Below, one piece after another: positions 35,950 to 48,300 of a stretch of 64,000 nucleotides of DNA. Made by a program: the position numbers and the translations under genes. The DNA is from Monosporascus cannonballus (lineage: Eukaryota; Ascomycota; Sordariomycetes; Xylariales). The DNA lies in the NCBI GenBank assembly GCA_004154925.1, contig QJNS01000326.1, positions 1-64,000 of the forward strand. The letters are read 5' to 3'. The first letter of the stretch is position 1; every line of letters starts with the position of its first letter. The notes beneath the pieces are model-generated. The model searched no databases, was not told the origin of the DNA, and worked only from the letters and a program-made list of their open reading frames with translations.

Positions 35950-37250
35950 AAGCATATAATAATAAATTACTAAAAAGCGAAATATAAAATAAATTGTAAA
36001 GTTTTAAAAATATTAAATATATTCCATATGTAATATATATAAATATTAATAACATAGATATTTACAGATATATACAATTTTAAAGCTATTTTACCGTATT
36101 TATTATTATTCTTTAATACAAATAATCATTTAAAATATGCGATAATAATATAACCTTTGCAATAAAGCTAAGATATAACGATCAAAGCTTTACGAAAAGT
36201 TATAATTATTATCAATTTTAAGAAACTCTGATATTCGGTTATTATAGATTTTATTACGAATTTTCGATTATTTATCAATTCAGCGACAGAAATATATTTT
36301 GATAATATTGTCGTAGTTATCGATAACTTTACGAGCTTTTCTTATTTCTTACTTTTTCAAGAAATACGATTGCTAAATAAATAATATTTCTTTTTAAATA
36401 TATTTATACCGTATACGTGCTATTATATAAATTATTTCCGACTAAAGAATTACGTTTACTTTAAAGCTTTAGCAAAATTGTATAATATGAATCGGCTTCG
36501 ATTATGTATTGTTTAATAAATTAAAACTTTAAATACACGGATAAACAAGATACTAGAACCGAATATTAAAAATTTATTTATAATATTATATTAATTATAG
36601 ATGAAATAATGAAATTATGATATTATTTATTACGTAATTAACTTAAAATGCTACTTATTGCGAAAATATGAAATGAATTTCAAATACGAATTCTGAGTTT
36701 ATACGAAATGTTTATATAAAATATGTATTATAAATTTATTAATATTAAGATAATGTTTCCTTTGAAATACTTTAAAGGACTATAATAAAGAAATAAGAAT
36801 AGAATTAAAATATGTCTTTAACTAAAGAAATGGCTTTTACAATTAAAAGAATTTAAAAAGACTAATTATTGAAAAGAAAAAAAGGTTTACTTTTGAATAA
36901 AAAACATTTAACTAAAAGAATATAGTAAAAAACACGACTTTAAATATATTAATACGTATAAAATTTCTAAAGACAGTTTAAAAAGGAATTTTAATTAATC
37001 CTTTAATGAAATGTTAAATTTTATCCACTCTTTTACGGTGTTTCATTTGATATAGCAACGAATATTATTAAAATATATATATAATAAAATAATATAGAAG
37101 TTAAAGATAAAATTAGGCATAAAATAGAAATAATCCAATATATGCGAAAAAAACGAATTTATCTCGTATTTGATTAAGAGAAAAAAGATTTAAATTCTAA
37201 AAATATCTATAAATCCGCTAAAGGTCTTATATATCTCTCATATTCTTTAA
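35950..37250 (+). pseudogene. Integrase plus chromodomain fragment of a 5'-truncated Gypsy element
   Basis: The sequence follows the plus-strand integrase of 10500-17464 (its 15150-16400) block by block, including the degraded equivalents of the core and a chromodomain-like end near 37120-37250. No gag, protease or RT stands in front of it, so the copy lost its 5' two-thirds. It is heavily mutated. Confidence 0.6.
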
Positions 37251-37899
37251 AAAGCGTTAACTGATAATGTCGAAATTGCTAACAATAATCTCTTAGATGA
37301 GGTTTTAGAGCACAGAATAATCCAAGAAAATCGACGAACGGCGTAGTTATCGTAATCTCGACCTTTATATGTTCTTATTCGTCTAATTCGATTATAGATT
37401 AAAACCTACGATTAATAATAATATTTTTCTTTTTCGTGAAATTTCTTTTAACATCGTAAACCAATAAAGCGACTAATAATTTCGTTAATATTATGTTATT
37501 TACGTACCTGGTTTTCTTTTATTTCTTATTAAATATTCAAAAAAAGCTTTTTGGAAAACGACTGTTTTTTATAGTTTAAAGGATTTTTCTTTTTCATCAT
37601 AGAAATTAAAAGGCTAATTCAAACGTCGAAATTATTGTAAAAAGACCTTTTTTTAATATACTCGTTTTAATAACCAATTTTCTGTTACTTTTGTAATGTT
37701 TTATACCATTTTAGAAATATAGTATATAAAGTAAAATTTTAAAACCCAATATAATAATATACATAACTAAAGATTTTAGGCTTCTAGCTAATTAGAATAA
37801 TCATAAAATTTGCAATTAATAATACGATCTGCTTTAATGTGAATAAAGTTCATCAAAAAAAAGACTTTAGAGGTAAAAATACTACAAAAAGAAGAATAA
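37251..37899. other. 3' non-pol region of the truncated Gypsy element, antisense-ORF zone
   Basis: It occupies the place where the other copies carry the antisense frame, but mutation has removed any recognisable cysteine cluster. Confidence 0.4.
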
Positions 37900-38267
37900 T
37901 ATTATAATTCGAACAAAGGCCGGTTACAAAAAAGGTCGGATACAGACGAATATATTATATAATATGGATTTTTTTAACCTCAAAATTCAATTAAATCTAA
38001 ATGAAACGAATCGTATTTGGTGGATTTAAATTTAAATTAACTTTAAAATCGTAATGAGAATTATTTAATTAATATAAAATATTTACATTCGTTAAATCTA
38101 CAGTTCAAATAATATAAATTTGTAATATATAGTTTTATTATCTTGAAGATCTTTAATGAAACGACACGTAACTAAATTATCGTATTGCTTATATTTTTGC
38201 CATATATCTATTAATATAAACTTATACAACTTAGGTTTAGTAATTAATTAAAACCCAAGCTGTTATA
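37900..38267 (+). repeat. 3' LTR of the truncated Gypsy element
   Basis: A degraded LTR of the TG..CA chromovirus type (GGCCGGTTAC near the start, AGCTGTTATA at the end) with the shared R/U5-like half. Exact left end is uncertain. Confidence 0.6.
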
Positions 38268-38720
38268 TTAATATTCAATATATTTAAACGAAAGTTTATA
38301 TTTATTTTTATAGGTATATAATTTATATAGATAATAGAACGTTTTAAAAATATCTTTTTAGGTAAATATAAAAATATATTTAAAAAAGTATAAAAAGACC
38401 AGAAAGATTAGATTATAGAAATTTGGGTATTACTTGTTATAATATATATAACGTATTCAATATTACAAATAGATAATAAATAATGGCTATTAAATGTAAT
38501 AAATGAGTTAAAAATATAAATAAAGATTAGCATTTATTATTATTTAATATAATTCCAGTATTATTTACTAATAAAATTATGTATTCCATTTTAACAATTT
38601 TGTATAAAGTTTACACAGAATATTATTAAGGACTTATATTCGTAATTATCACCTTTATTACTTTGAAAAATATTAATTCATTCATATTTTTAAATTATTA
38701 ATTTTTACCACCTTATTTTA
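38268..38720. other. AT-rich spacer, nothing recognised
   Basis: Very AT-rich and without LTR ends, domains or open frames of note. Confidence 0.4.
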
Positions 38721-38721
38721 T

Positions 38722-39037
38722 GCGTAACAGCTAAGAAGTTTAACCGAGTATTAAACCTTAGTCGTATGGGTTTACATTGATAGAAATATCGTAGGATTCG
38801 GAGCAATATATAATTCAATCACGTTTCGAAATATTGAAAATGTTTAAAATAAATAAAAACTATTATAAATTAGAATTATTCAAATTATAAAAATTGCTGC
38901 TCTTTAACTTTTACCTTTTTAAGTCTAATTATATTTAATTACATTGTATGACCTGTGGATTATTTAAAATTATTCCGAACAGGTTTTAATTTTTTAACCT
39001 GACCGTTTCCGAGGCCTAGGCTCGTTAAGTCGAAATA
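38722..39037 (-). repeat. Degraded LTR of a further minus-strand element
   Basis: It starts near GTAACAGCTAAG and keeps the core of the shared half (TTTAACCGAGTATTAAACC, GGGTTTAC, TATCGTAGGATTC). It ends near GTCGAAATA. The sequence to about 39600 looks like the 3' internal tail of the same element. The rest of it is not visible in the window. Confidence 0.55.
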
Positions 39038-39600
39038 TAATTCTTTTTTGCAAGATTTTGTTTCTAACATTATATTTCTTTTTTTCATTATATTAGTTTT
39101 TCAAAACATCGAGTTGTAGTATTAAAACTTGTCGTTAAGTTTAGTTTTCTATAGTTCGTCGCTAAAATCCTGCTTCTATCTTTAATGAATTTAATTTTAA
39201 AATTATATTGCACTTTTTAAACATCTAAAAAGGTTCAAAGTACAAATTAATAAAAATATTTTTATATATAAAGTCTACATAAAACATAACTATTTCTGCG
39301 ATAAAACGGATATTCTCTTTTATTCTTTAAAGAATATTCGTATTAAAAATCAACGATTAAAACAAAAGAAAATAGTTCCGAAAAAAGGGTTTTTCGAATT
39401 TTAAAAACATTATTAGTAAAAAGAATAAATAAGGGTATTACGCGTTACATTCGTTTTCTTTAAAAAAGGGTTTCTTTCGCTTCAAATAAATAAAAAAATA
39501 TATAGCAAAAGTTCTAATTTTTAAAAAAGCTAAAACCTAAAAACGGTAATAACAAATTTTATAAAAGCTTTTACGGCCGCCTTCGCTTTTTTTTTCTGAC

Positions 39601-39842
39601 TGTTGTAATTGATTCCAGTTAATTACTTTTAATGTTGTAATTGAAAAGCTATTATTTCTATATAAGGAAATAAAAGGACCTGGGAGGTACGGCTAAATTT
39701 CTGCAACCAGTCGCCGACTCAACTACTTAAAATAACTACAAAATCTCATACCCGGTCGAATATATATAACCTATATAAATATCTGACAATATACCTACTT
39801 CTTGGAATACTTTGTAATTATTCGGCTATCACCCTATTTACA
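39601..39842 (+). repeat. Probable 5' LTR of a second Gypsy lineage
   Basis: Less AT-biased block beginning TGTTGTAATTG and reaching a possible CA end at CCTATTTACA. It contains ATAAAAGG and CTATATAA promoter-like words. Its sequence is unlike all other LTRs here. The partner LTR is not in the window, so the right end is approximate. Confidence 0.45.
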
Positions 39843-42842
39843 TATATATAACCTTACTTTTTTTTATCTTATTTTTAAACGATATTATAACTAGCAAAAG
39901 TCAACCGACGTGTTTTTATACCTAACTTATAATAACAGACTTTATGCAAAATAATACAAGAATCAAAAACCTGTAGCTTCGAAATACGTCCCGAATATCA
40001 TAAAAAATGAGAATAAAAAGTTATTATTGAATAAAACGGTTCTAAAAATATATCCGACTATAACTATATATTTCTCTTATAATCAATAATATTAAACCAT
40101 TATTTACATATTCAAAACATTTTTAGCGATAGAGTTTTACATTTATCTAATAGAATACCGCAAAAACATACTATATTTCAAGGAAACGAAAGGTTTGCTC
40201 TTTATATATGAAATACAATTATCAAAAATATAACCGCTTATTTAATTTTATTACGAATTAATATAATTCAAAAACCGTGCGAAAATATTTGCAATTATTA
40301 GAATACTCGGAACGATTATTCGATAACCGGTTTTCGATATAAAAACGAAAAGATTAAACTATATTTATTATGAAATCTAGTATTATTAAGAACTTTGAGT
40401 TCTTAAATATGTTATGGATTTATTAAATTATAAAAAAATGTAGAATTTCGTAAAATAATAATATTAAACCTATTATAGGAATATGTAAAAATGAGCCTCA
40501 GAAATTACTGTAAATATTAATAAACTTTTATAAAAAAACCATTTTCACTCTAAATATATAAATCGTACGTTTCGAAGTACTTGCGAAATATTGAAATAAG
40601 GCGATAAATTACCGATAAACTATTTGATAAGATGAAAAACATATTTAGTAAAGGTTAAAAATATAAGTTTCGATTTAAAATTTTTAAATTAGTGTATTTT
40701 TTATTATAAATTTAAAAAAGCCTGAAAAATGAATATACTCGTAGAATTATTTTTTAAAAATAGTTGTTAAATATAAATACCGAAACCGATTATAGGTAGG
40801 CCACTTAACGCCAAAGCTAAAAAGCTAAGCAGAAAAAAAATTTATAATCGTATTCGAATATATTGTAAAATAAAAAGCTAATAAAAACAGCTTACTTAAA
40901 AGTATTCGAATCAAAATAATAAAAAAGATAAACTTTGTAAAGAGAATCCCCCTATCGCGGAATAAATATCTATCGTAATAAATTCGTTCGGTTTAAAAAG
41001 CGGTTAAATACCTTACAAGAAATTATAACTCGATTTATTGAAATTATTGAAAAAAAGACATATTAATTCTAATTATAAAACGAAACGTAAAAATAATATT
41101 TTGACCGAAAAGTAACCATAACAAAATTAAAAGACAATTTACCGCTATATAACGCTTTACAGTTTGCGATAATTCGAATAAGTCGAAAAGCATAATAGAG
41201 GAATAAAACTACATATTTAATTTATTTCGGACGAATAATACAGTACGGTTAATCTAAGATTAGCATTCAAAATTTTAATTACCATTATAAAAAACGGTTT
41301 ACATACAATTATTGTAAAAATACACTTAAATACGAAAGCAGAAGAAAATACATATAATAAACATTTTCGGAAAAAAAATATAATTTTCGTTTTATTCCTA
41401 TTAATATATTTACGTTAATATATACTAATAAACTCTTTATTAAATATTATATATTTTTTAAATCGAAATATAAATAAATGATAATTATTTAAAAATCTTA
41501 GAGTTGTCTAAAAGTTTTTTACAATATTTTTTAATTATTCAACGTTAAATTCATTATTATATTAACTATAAACTACGAATTAACGCATATTATTAAATGT
41601 AACAAAGTATATATAAAGGTACGAAAATATAAAAATGATGGATAGTAAGAAATTAGCAATCTTAGCATTTGCTGACGAATCGATTCACGTTATTAACTTT
41701 ATTCAATTTAATAATAATCATAATATCCTCGAATTCGACGAAATAAATTTATTCCGAAAACCGTATAATTATTTAAATATCTAAAAAACCATTCCAGAAC
41801 GTATATTTTAAAAAACGGATAAATGTATTTCCTATATTTCCGAAAATTAAATATATTATAAATTTAATATCTAGTAAATTACAGGTTACAAAGCCGATAT
41901 ATTTAATTTCACATCTATAACGACAAAAGTTCGAAAAAAATATCCACGAAAATTTACGAATTAATCAAATCCGAAAATCGAAATCGGAAATCGCCGCTCT
42001 CATTGTATTTATACTCCATAGAAAACGGTAAATTACGGTTACATATTAATTACAAAATATTAAACCATGTTGCTGTAAAGAATGAAATACCTTTTACTGT
42101 TAATTTTTAAAATTATAAATCGGCTAAGGTCCGTTAAAGCATTTTTAAACTAAACTTAAAAAATATATGTTATTAAATACAGATTAAAAAATCGACATAT
42201 AAAAAGCCTTTTTCGAACGAAATATAACTAATTTAAATATACGGTATTAACTTTCAGATTTACTAATTTCTTTATAACTTTTCAAACGTATATATATAAT
42301 GTCTTAACCAATTCTATCGATTAAATTTACATTATTTATTTAAATACTATCTTAATAATTTCAAATAACAAGAAGACATATACGGAATATTTGTGATTAA
42401 TTTACGAACCTTTTAAATTTTTTAATTATTTAATAAATTGACAAAATATTAATTTTTGAAAAACAAATTTGTGTTTTTACATTCTACCCTAAATATCAAA
42501 AAGGTACAAATAAATATACGACAGGTCGCCGCAATCTAAATATAAACACCCCTAAAATCGATGTATAACTTCTAAATATTTTTAAAATTTATTAATTTTA
42601 TAGAAAATTTATAACCTATTATTTAAAATTTATCCCCCTTATTACTAATTCCCTAAAAAAAGGTAATAAAAAATTATTTTAATAAATTAACGAATTAACA
42701 GAAACGTTTAAAATTTTAAAAGCTATCTTCTGTACTACAATCATTTTCAAATATTAAGACGTTATTAAAAGTATTTATATAACATTAAATATGTTTATTA
42801 AAGCAATATTAAATATCTTATTGCAATTCTATAAAGAAAACT

Positions 42843-42966
42843 TGTCACAGTTCCAAGTGGCACCTTGTAGGTATATAGGGCAGAACAAGGCGGTCAGGGC
42901 TCGACCTGACAACGTTCCACTTTAAGTAGTGTAATGGCTAGACTCTTGTTCTTCTGTGCCGTAACA
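42843..42966 (+). repeat. 124-bp LTR of a short-LTR element, hardly mutated
   Basis: TGTCACAGTT to GCCGTAACA, with normal base composition inside RIP-mutated DNA. The same 124-bp unit occurs inverted at 61808-61931. Left flank AAACT, right flank AAATT, so it may be a solo LTR with one altered TSD base. Confidence 0.75.
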
Positions 42967-43127
42967 AAATTGGTACCAAATTGCCTTTTGGTGACACGTA
43001 GGATTTGGTGGTAATGGCTTGATTCTTAGAAGAAGAGAGACAGCAGAGACGGTGTTAATCAATAGATATGGTACAAGAGTCTTGACTTCATCCAGTCTCT
43101 AGGACCTGCTATATCATCTGGTTATGG
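42967..43127. other. Unmutated 160-bp segment beside the 124-bp LTR
   Basis: GC-richer segment with GGTACCAAATTGCC at its start and no coding potential. It is followed by AAACT at 43128-43132, the same five bases as before the LTR at 42838-42842. It may therefore be the leader of the same insertion (42843-43127) with the rest of the element missing. Confidence 0.45.
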
Positions 43128-44518
43128 AAACTTTCCAATACCGAAATTAAGTAAAAAACGAAATCACAGAAAATATTCGCCAACGTAAAAAATCTAGAAC
43201 ATTAACGACAATACCGAGAAAGTACTGAATAGAAATTCTTAATTTTAACGGACGATTAAGTATTCAAAAGAAAGAATCGCCGTATCTGTACAAAGCTTTC
43301 AGAAAAGATTCGCCCGGTAAATATATTTATTATTTTAAAATAATTTCGAATTATAATACCGGCCAAAAAATTAACTCCACTTACCAATTGAGTTGGCGAC
43401 CAAATTATATATTTATACCGATTAATTATGGTATGGTAATATTAACGTTTGCGAAAAGATTTCGATACACTAACAAATTTATGAGAAAAATTAAATATTT
43501 TATAATATTTATATTGCGTATCATCGAAAAATACGGCCGTGTAAAATAACGTATTACAATCGTTCAAACCCTTTTTACAGTGAAATTTCCTAATAAATAT
43601 GAGCTAAAAAAATTAAATAACAGAACTTCGCACAAAAAAACGCAAAACTCTTAGTATACGATTAATATTTATCTTTTGAAAAGAAAAGAGGAAAAAAACC
43701 TATATGCCGATATCTCGTATATAAAATACGTATAATATAAAAAGGCAAATAATAATTATTATTAGTACTATAACAAAAGAAATAAAACTTAAGGTAATAA
43801 TAAAACGCCACCTTAGTACCGAATTATTAACTGAATTAAAAAACAAAAAGATTAAAGTTATTATATCGGAATAATACATCTTACGCTTAATAATAAAAGA
43901 ATTAACTTGAAATGAAACACTATTTATTTTAAAAGTTTTCACGATGATTTTATAACCAAATCCGCAAATTATATATCAAAAATGTAAATATTTAAAGATT
44001 TATAATTTTAACCTAAAAAAGCGTCGGCATAAAAAGGATTATTATATAAATATTAAAAACGTTTTATTTTATCGAAATAAATTTATTATCTCGCTGTAAT
44101 ACGTTTTGCACAGGTAATTTATAAATTAATATTATAATAACCGTAAACGAAATATTTAAAAAGCTAAAATTGTATTAAATTAATTAACCGAAATTTTTAT
44201 TAGACAAATTTAGCAAACAACGTCTAATAAAGCGTCGAAAAATGCTCAATGTGCTAAAGTACGCAAAGGCCTAGCCATAAATATTACGGGGTATTATAAT
44301 CCTTACACTTTTTTAAATAATTATTTTAAAAATTAAACATGGATTTTATAACGAAGAGACTCTTTAATCTAAAAGATAACAAACGCGCATATAACTATAT
44401 TTTAACAATTATCGACTGTTTTACGAAATTAACTTTAGTTTTACTTATAATTAAAACCTTAATTATTACGAAACTAAATAATATGTGATATAAAAAAGTA
44501 AAACATTAATTCGGCTCC

Positions 44519-45394
44519 TGTGACGGCTGAGCAGTTTAACTAACTATTAAATCTAAGTTATACGGGTTTATCTTAATAGAAATATCGTAAGATTCTAAGT
44601 AACAGATATAATAACTGGTTGCGTCTTGTAATACTAAGAGCGTTTTAAACAATAAATAATTATATTGCGAACTAATATTATTTAAAACATATAAATAATA
44701 AACATATATATTTTAATTTTCGTTTACTAGTTTACCACTAATAATTTAATAATCCGGCCAGGCGCTAGTCAAAATAAATGCCGCACTTACTCCAAATAGC
44801 CTCTAAATACACCTAAATCATAATGATTTTAAGCCTTTGTAATTCAAAAATATCAATGGCGATCATATAATCTTTTTGCATCATCATAAAGAGCGATGTA
44901 TCGCGATCGCGGTAAATCTTTTTCCACTCTGTTTCTCTAATTTCTTCCTCGTTTTTGAGTAATAACGGTAACCGCTAATAGTACCGCTTAAATTCGATCG
45001 GGAAATCAAAAACTTTAATAGAGGATAATGGATAGGAGCGACAGAACCTTACGTTCAAATTAGTAATATAACGTTAAAAAAATCTTATTAATAGCAGAAA
45101 AAAACGCATAGCCTATTAGTTTAATAGCTAAAGTTATTATAAAATAAATTTTTAAAGCGTTTTCTACAAAAAGCCACAGGTAACCCTTTGTCGTCTCTTG
45201 ATATATATGTAAATTGTATGGTATTTTCGACGAGTTGGCGGTTGGATGCGCTATTTATTTTGACTAGCGCCTGTCCGGCTTATTAGTTGATTACCAGTAA
45301 GTTAGTTATCCGTTACGTACCCTGGCTTATTTAATTTTCTTAACTATTTCTATTTCGACCGTTTTTAAAGGCCGTAACTTATCAGGACGTATTA
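44519..45394 (-). repeat. LTR of a minus-strand Gypsy element, interrupted by a TIR element
   Basis: It runs from TGTGACGGCTGAGC to AGGACGTATTA. Without the 515-bp insertion and one 6-bp duplication it is about 355 bp. Its U3 half matches the LTRs at 56802 and 63059 (TTACTAAC/GTAACGGAT words). Confidence 0.7.
44759..45273. mobile_element. 515-bp non-autonomous TIR element (MITE-like)
   Basis: The ends are 21-bp perfect inverted repeats (CAGGCGCTAGTCAAAATAAAT) and TCCGGC stands directly outside both (44753-44758 and 45274-45279). Removing it repairs the host LTR. There is no reading frame of transposase size. CAG ends resemble hAT elements, but those make 8-bp duplications, so the superfamily stays open. 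Confidence 0.8.
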
Positions 45395-48300
45395 CGATTT
45401 TCTTTCTCCAAAATTCTTATCCTCAAAATTTCTTTCTTAATAAATCCACTATTTCCTTTATTATATCCGGTTATATCTCCAAACGTCGTTTTCTTAAAAC
45501 CGAATAACGTTATACTTTAATTAATTTATTTAAAAAAGAAATTTCGAAACTATATCGGATTTTTATTCATTTTCTGAAACCATTATTTACTAAATAATAA
45601 AAAGAGCAGTTCAGTATACCAAGTATATATGTTACGGGCGGCTATTTAATAGAAAAAATATTTCTATTTTTATAATTAATTATAATGTTACTAAAGTTCG
45701 TCAGATAAAAACATTATTTTCTAAAAAAGTTTTATCGGATTTTCTTATCCACTTATCCCGCATTCGTTATTAACAGTAACAGTATCAAATATAAAGTACT
45801 AAACTTAATAACTGCATTTTTTAATGTTTAAACGAATTTAATAACCTTAAATACTGCAAAATAAAATCAATTTCGGAAATTTGGGCAGTTAAAAATATAA
45901 ACGTTATTAATTAAATTTTCGTCGATCCGTAAACGCCGCCTTTGTAAAACGTTAATTAAAACGTAATCCTAGATTCTGTTATTATTACTAAAAGGCTTTT
46001 AATAGGCGTTAAGCGTTTATAAAGCTTTTGAGAATTTCTAAGTATTTTTAAAGTTTAAATACTTTTTTTATTTATTAAATATTAGATAAATCCGTTTTTT
46101 TCTATATTGAAAATGTCTTTTTTAATATATAATTGTATTTTTTATTTTTCTATTATTTTATCTTATATAAACTTTAATAATATCTATTATTAACTTAAAT
46201 AAAATTAAATTTGACGAATAAATTTTAATTAAGAATTATTTTGTAAGGTTTTCTCAATCATTTTATGCAGACCGATATATTTATAATCAAGCCTTTCATT
46301 TCGTTTTTTGTTTAAATATTTTCACAACCAGATACAGTATTTTCCCTGTTTAAAAAATTAATCTTTTTAAATTCTTTTCATTAGAATACTTATTTATCTC
46401 GTTATATACAAATTTTAATTTTATTGTTATTTTTTTAATACAGTTGTTTAAGTTACTTTAACACAAATATTAATTTAAGGTTAATAAATCTATTATACAC
46501 ACTTTTATAAGTATTAACTGCAAAACTAACATTCGCATTTGCTAATACTATTTTAATATTTTCTTAATAGCAGGTATTATATATAAATTAAATAATAAAT
46601 ACAATTTAACTTCGTTATTTTATTCATATTAATAGAATATTTTAAATATGTTTTTAATATTTAATTTAAGCGTTTTATTTATCCGTACATTTAAGAATTA
46701 TATGCATTAATGAATTTATAATCCAAAACGATTTATACTATAAAGCTTTACTATATTTTTAAAATAAACATAATTCCGTTATCAAAAATAATTTAGTATA
46801 GCAATCTATATATATTTAAAATACATCTAGAAAAGATATATATCATTTATTTGACTTTAATATCCTCTCAATAAAGTAAAAAATAAAAGGTCTTTTGTAA
46901 CTTTATAAATTGTTACGAAAATACTTTCGCCATTTGGGTTTATTACTAGATTTTCGGATAAAGAAAATTTAATAATAAATTCTATAACTAATAAATTCTA
47001 TAATCTTTTTAAACTCAGTAATAATTATAATTTTTCGTAAAGCTTATATCGTTATATCTTGACCTTATTACAAATGTTACATTATCGTTATAATTTCTGA
47101 ACTATTATTTTGAGTTTAAAACATAATATATACTTTAAAATCGTTTGAAAGTTTTATAAAACTCTGGATATTTATATAACTAATATTTATTTATATTATA
47201 TATTAAGTTTATCTAAAAGTATTTTAAGCTTTATTCGTCTCTTTATTTTTTAATGTGTAATAAGTTAACATTATATTTTTCAATTTCTTAATATATATTA
47301 TATAACATACCTCGTATTGTTACAATTTTACATTAAGGTAAATATCTTTTTAAGATAATAACAAAAATAATATAATGAACTTTGATAAACCTGTTTTAAA
47401 AATTTACTTTCTTGCTTAAAATATTTATTTTACCGTTTTTTAAACTTTTTTATAAATATTAACGAACTCGAAAGTCGCTATTCTTCTTTTATATTGTAAT
47501 TAGAAACTTTCTGTAAGGAAATATTTAAGTTTTTTAAAGGTTATAACAATAACTGTAAACCTTTTATTTGGAATACTATAATTAAATTCGGTTTCTTTAA
47601 CTTATACAAAAGAAATACAATAATATATAATTTGCTCTAATTATTTTCTTATATAATTACCGCGTTTAATGCGTAATCCGAAATATATGTTTTTGGCTCA
47701 ACAAGGCGTGCTAAATGATAAATAATTAACATTAGCTTATTAATAATTATATCTTTTATTTTTTGAATAATCGTTTCATTTATAATATTTATCTTAATCT
47801 TTTTAATAAGATTCATAAAAGGTATAAGAATTTTATTAAAATTTCGAATAAATTTCTTATAATAATTAACAAATTTAAATAATCCGCATATTTTCTTATT
47901 TATTATTAATATTCATTATTTTACAATTATAGAAACTGTTTAACAATTTGTTCAATATATTCTATGATAATAATACATTCTAACTATTTTAGCTTTTATT
48001 TATGGGAATTTATTTCTTTTAACTAATATTTTGGCGTTTATAAAAATTAAAAAAACCTTATATAAGTTATTTACCCGTATTGCTTCCCTTTTCAAATAAA
48101 TAAGAATATTATTAAAGGAGCATATAATAAAATACCTAGATATTTTTTGGCATATAATTTATTATTCGTTAAGATATCTTTAACGTATTTGTAAGTTTTA
48201 TTAACACAATCAAATACTTAAATAACTTATATTTTATTTTAAATATACTTGTTTATTTATTTATCTTCTTTAATTTTGTAAAGATTATACCTATTTCTTA

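Larger units (their letters stand above)
39843..44518 (+). mobile_element. Second Ty3/Gypsy lineage, RIP-degraded, cut by the element at 44519
   Basis: Gag-like degraded sequence (about 39950-41200) is followed by pol. RT at about 41925-42480 shows ENLRINQIRKSKSE, then after a frame shift ENGKLRLHINYKILN and VKNEIP. These match Gypsy RT with the K-S-P-A-G-A-type lead-in, which the other elements here lack. After an interruption at 42843 the integrase core appears at 44340-44450 (MDFITKRLF, YNYILTIIDCFTKL). The copy stops at 44518, where the LTR TGTGACGG begins. The remainder must lie beyond the window or be lost. Confidence 0.65.

Noticed and set aside
43700..43942. 80-codon hydrophobic frame resembling a membrane protein
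   Set aside because: Ile/Phe/Leu/Tyr-rich frames are expected by chance in such AT-rich DNA. The stretch lies inside the degraded pol of the Gypsy element at 39843-44518.
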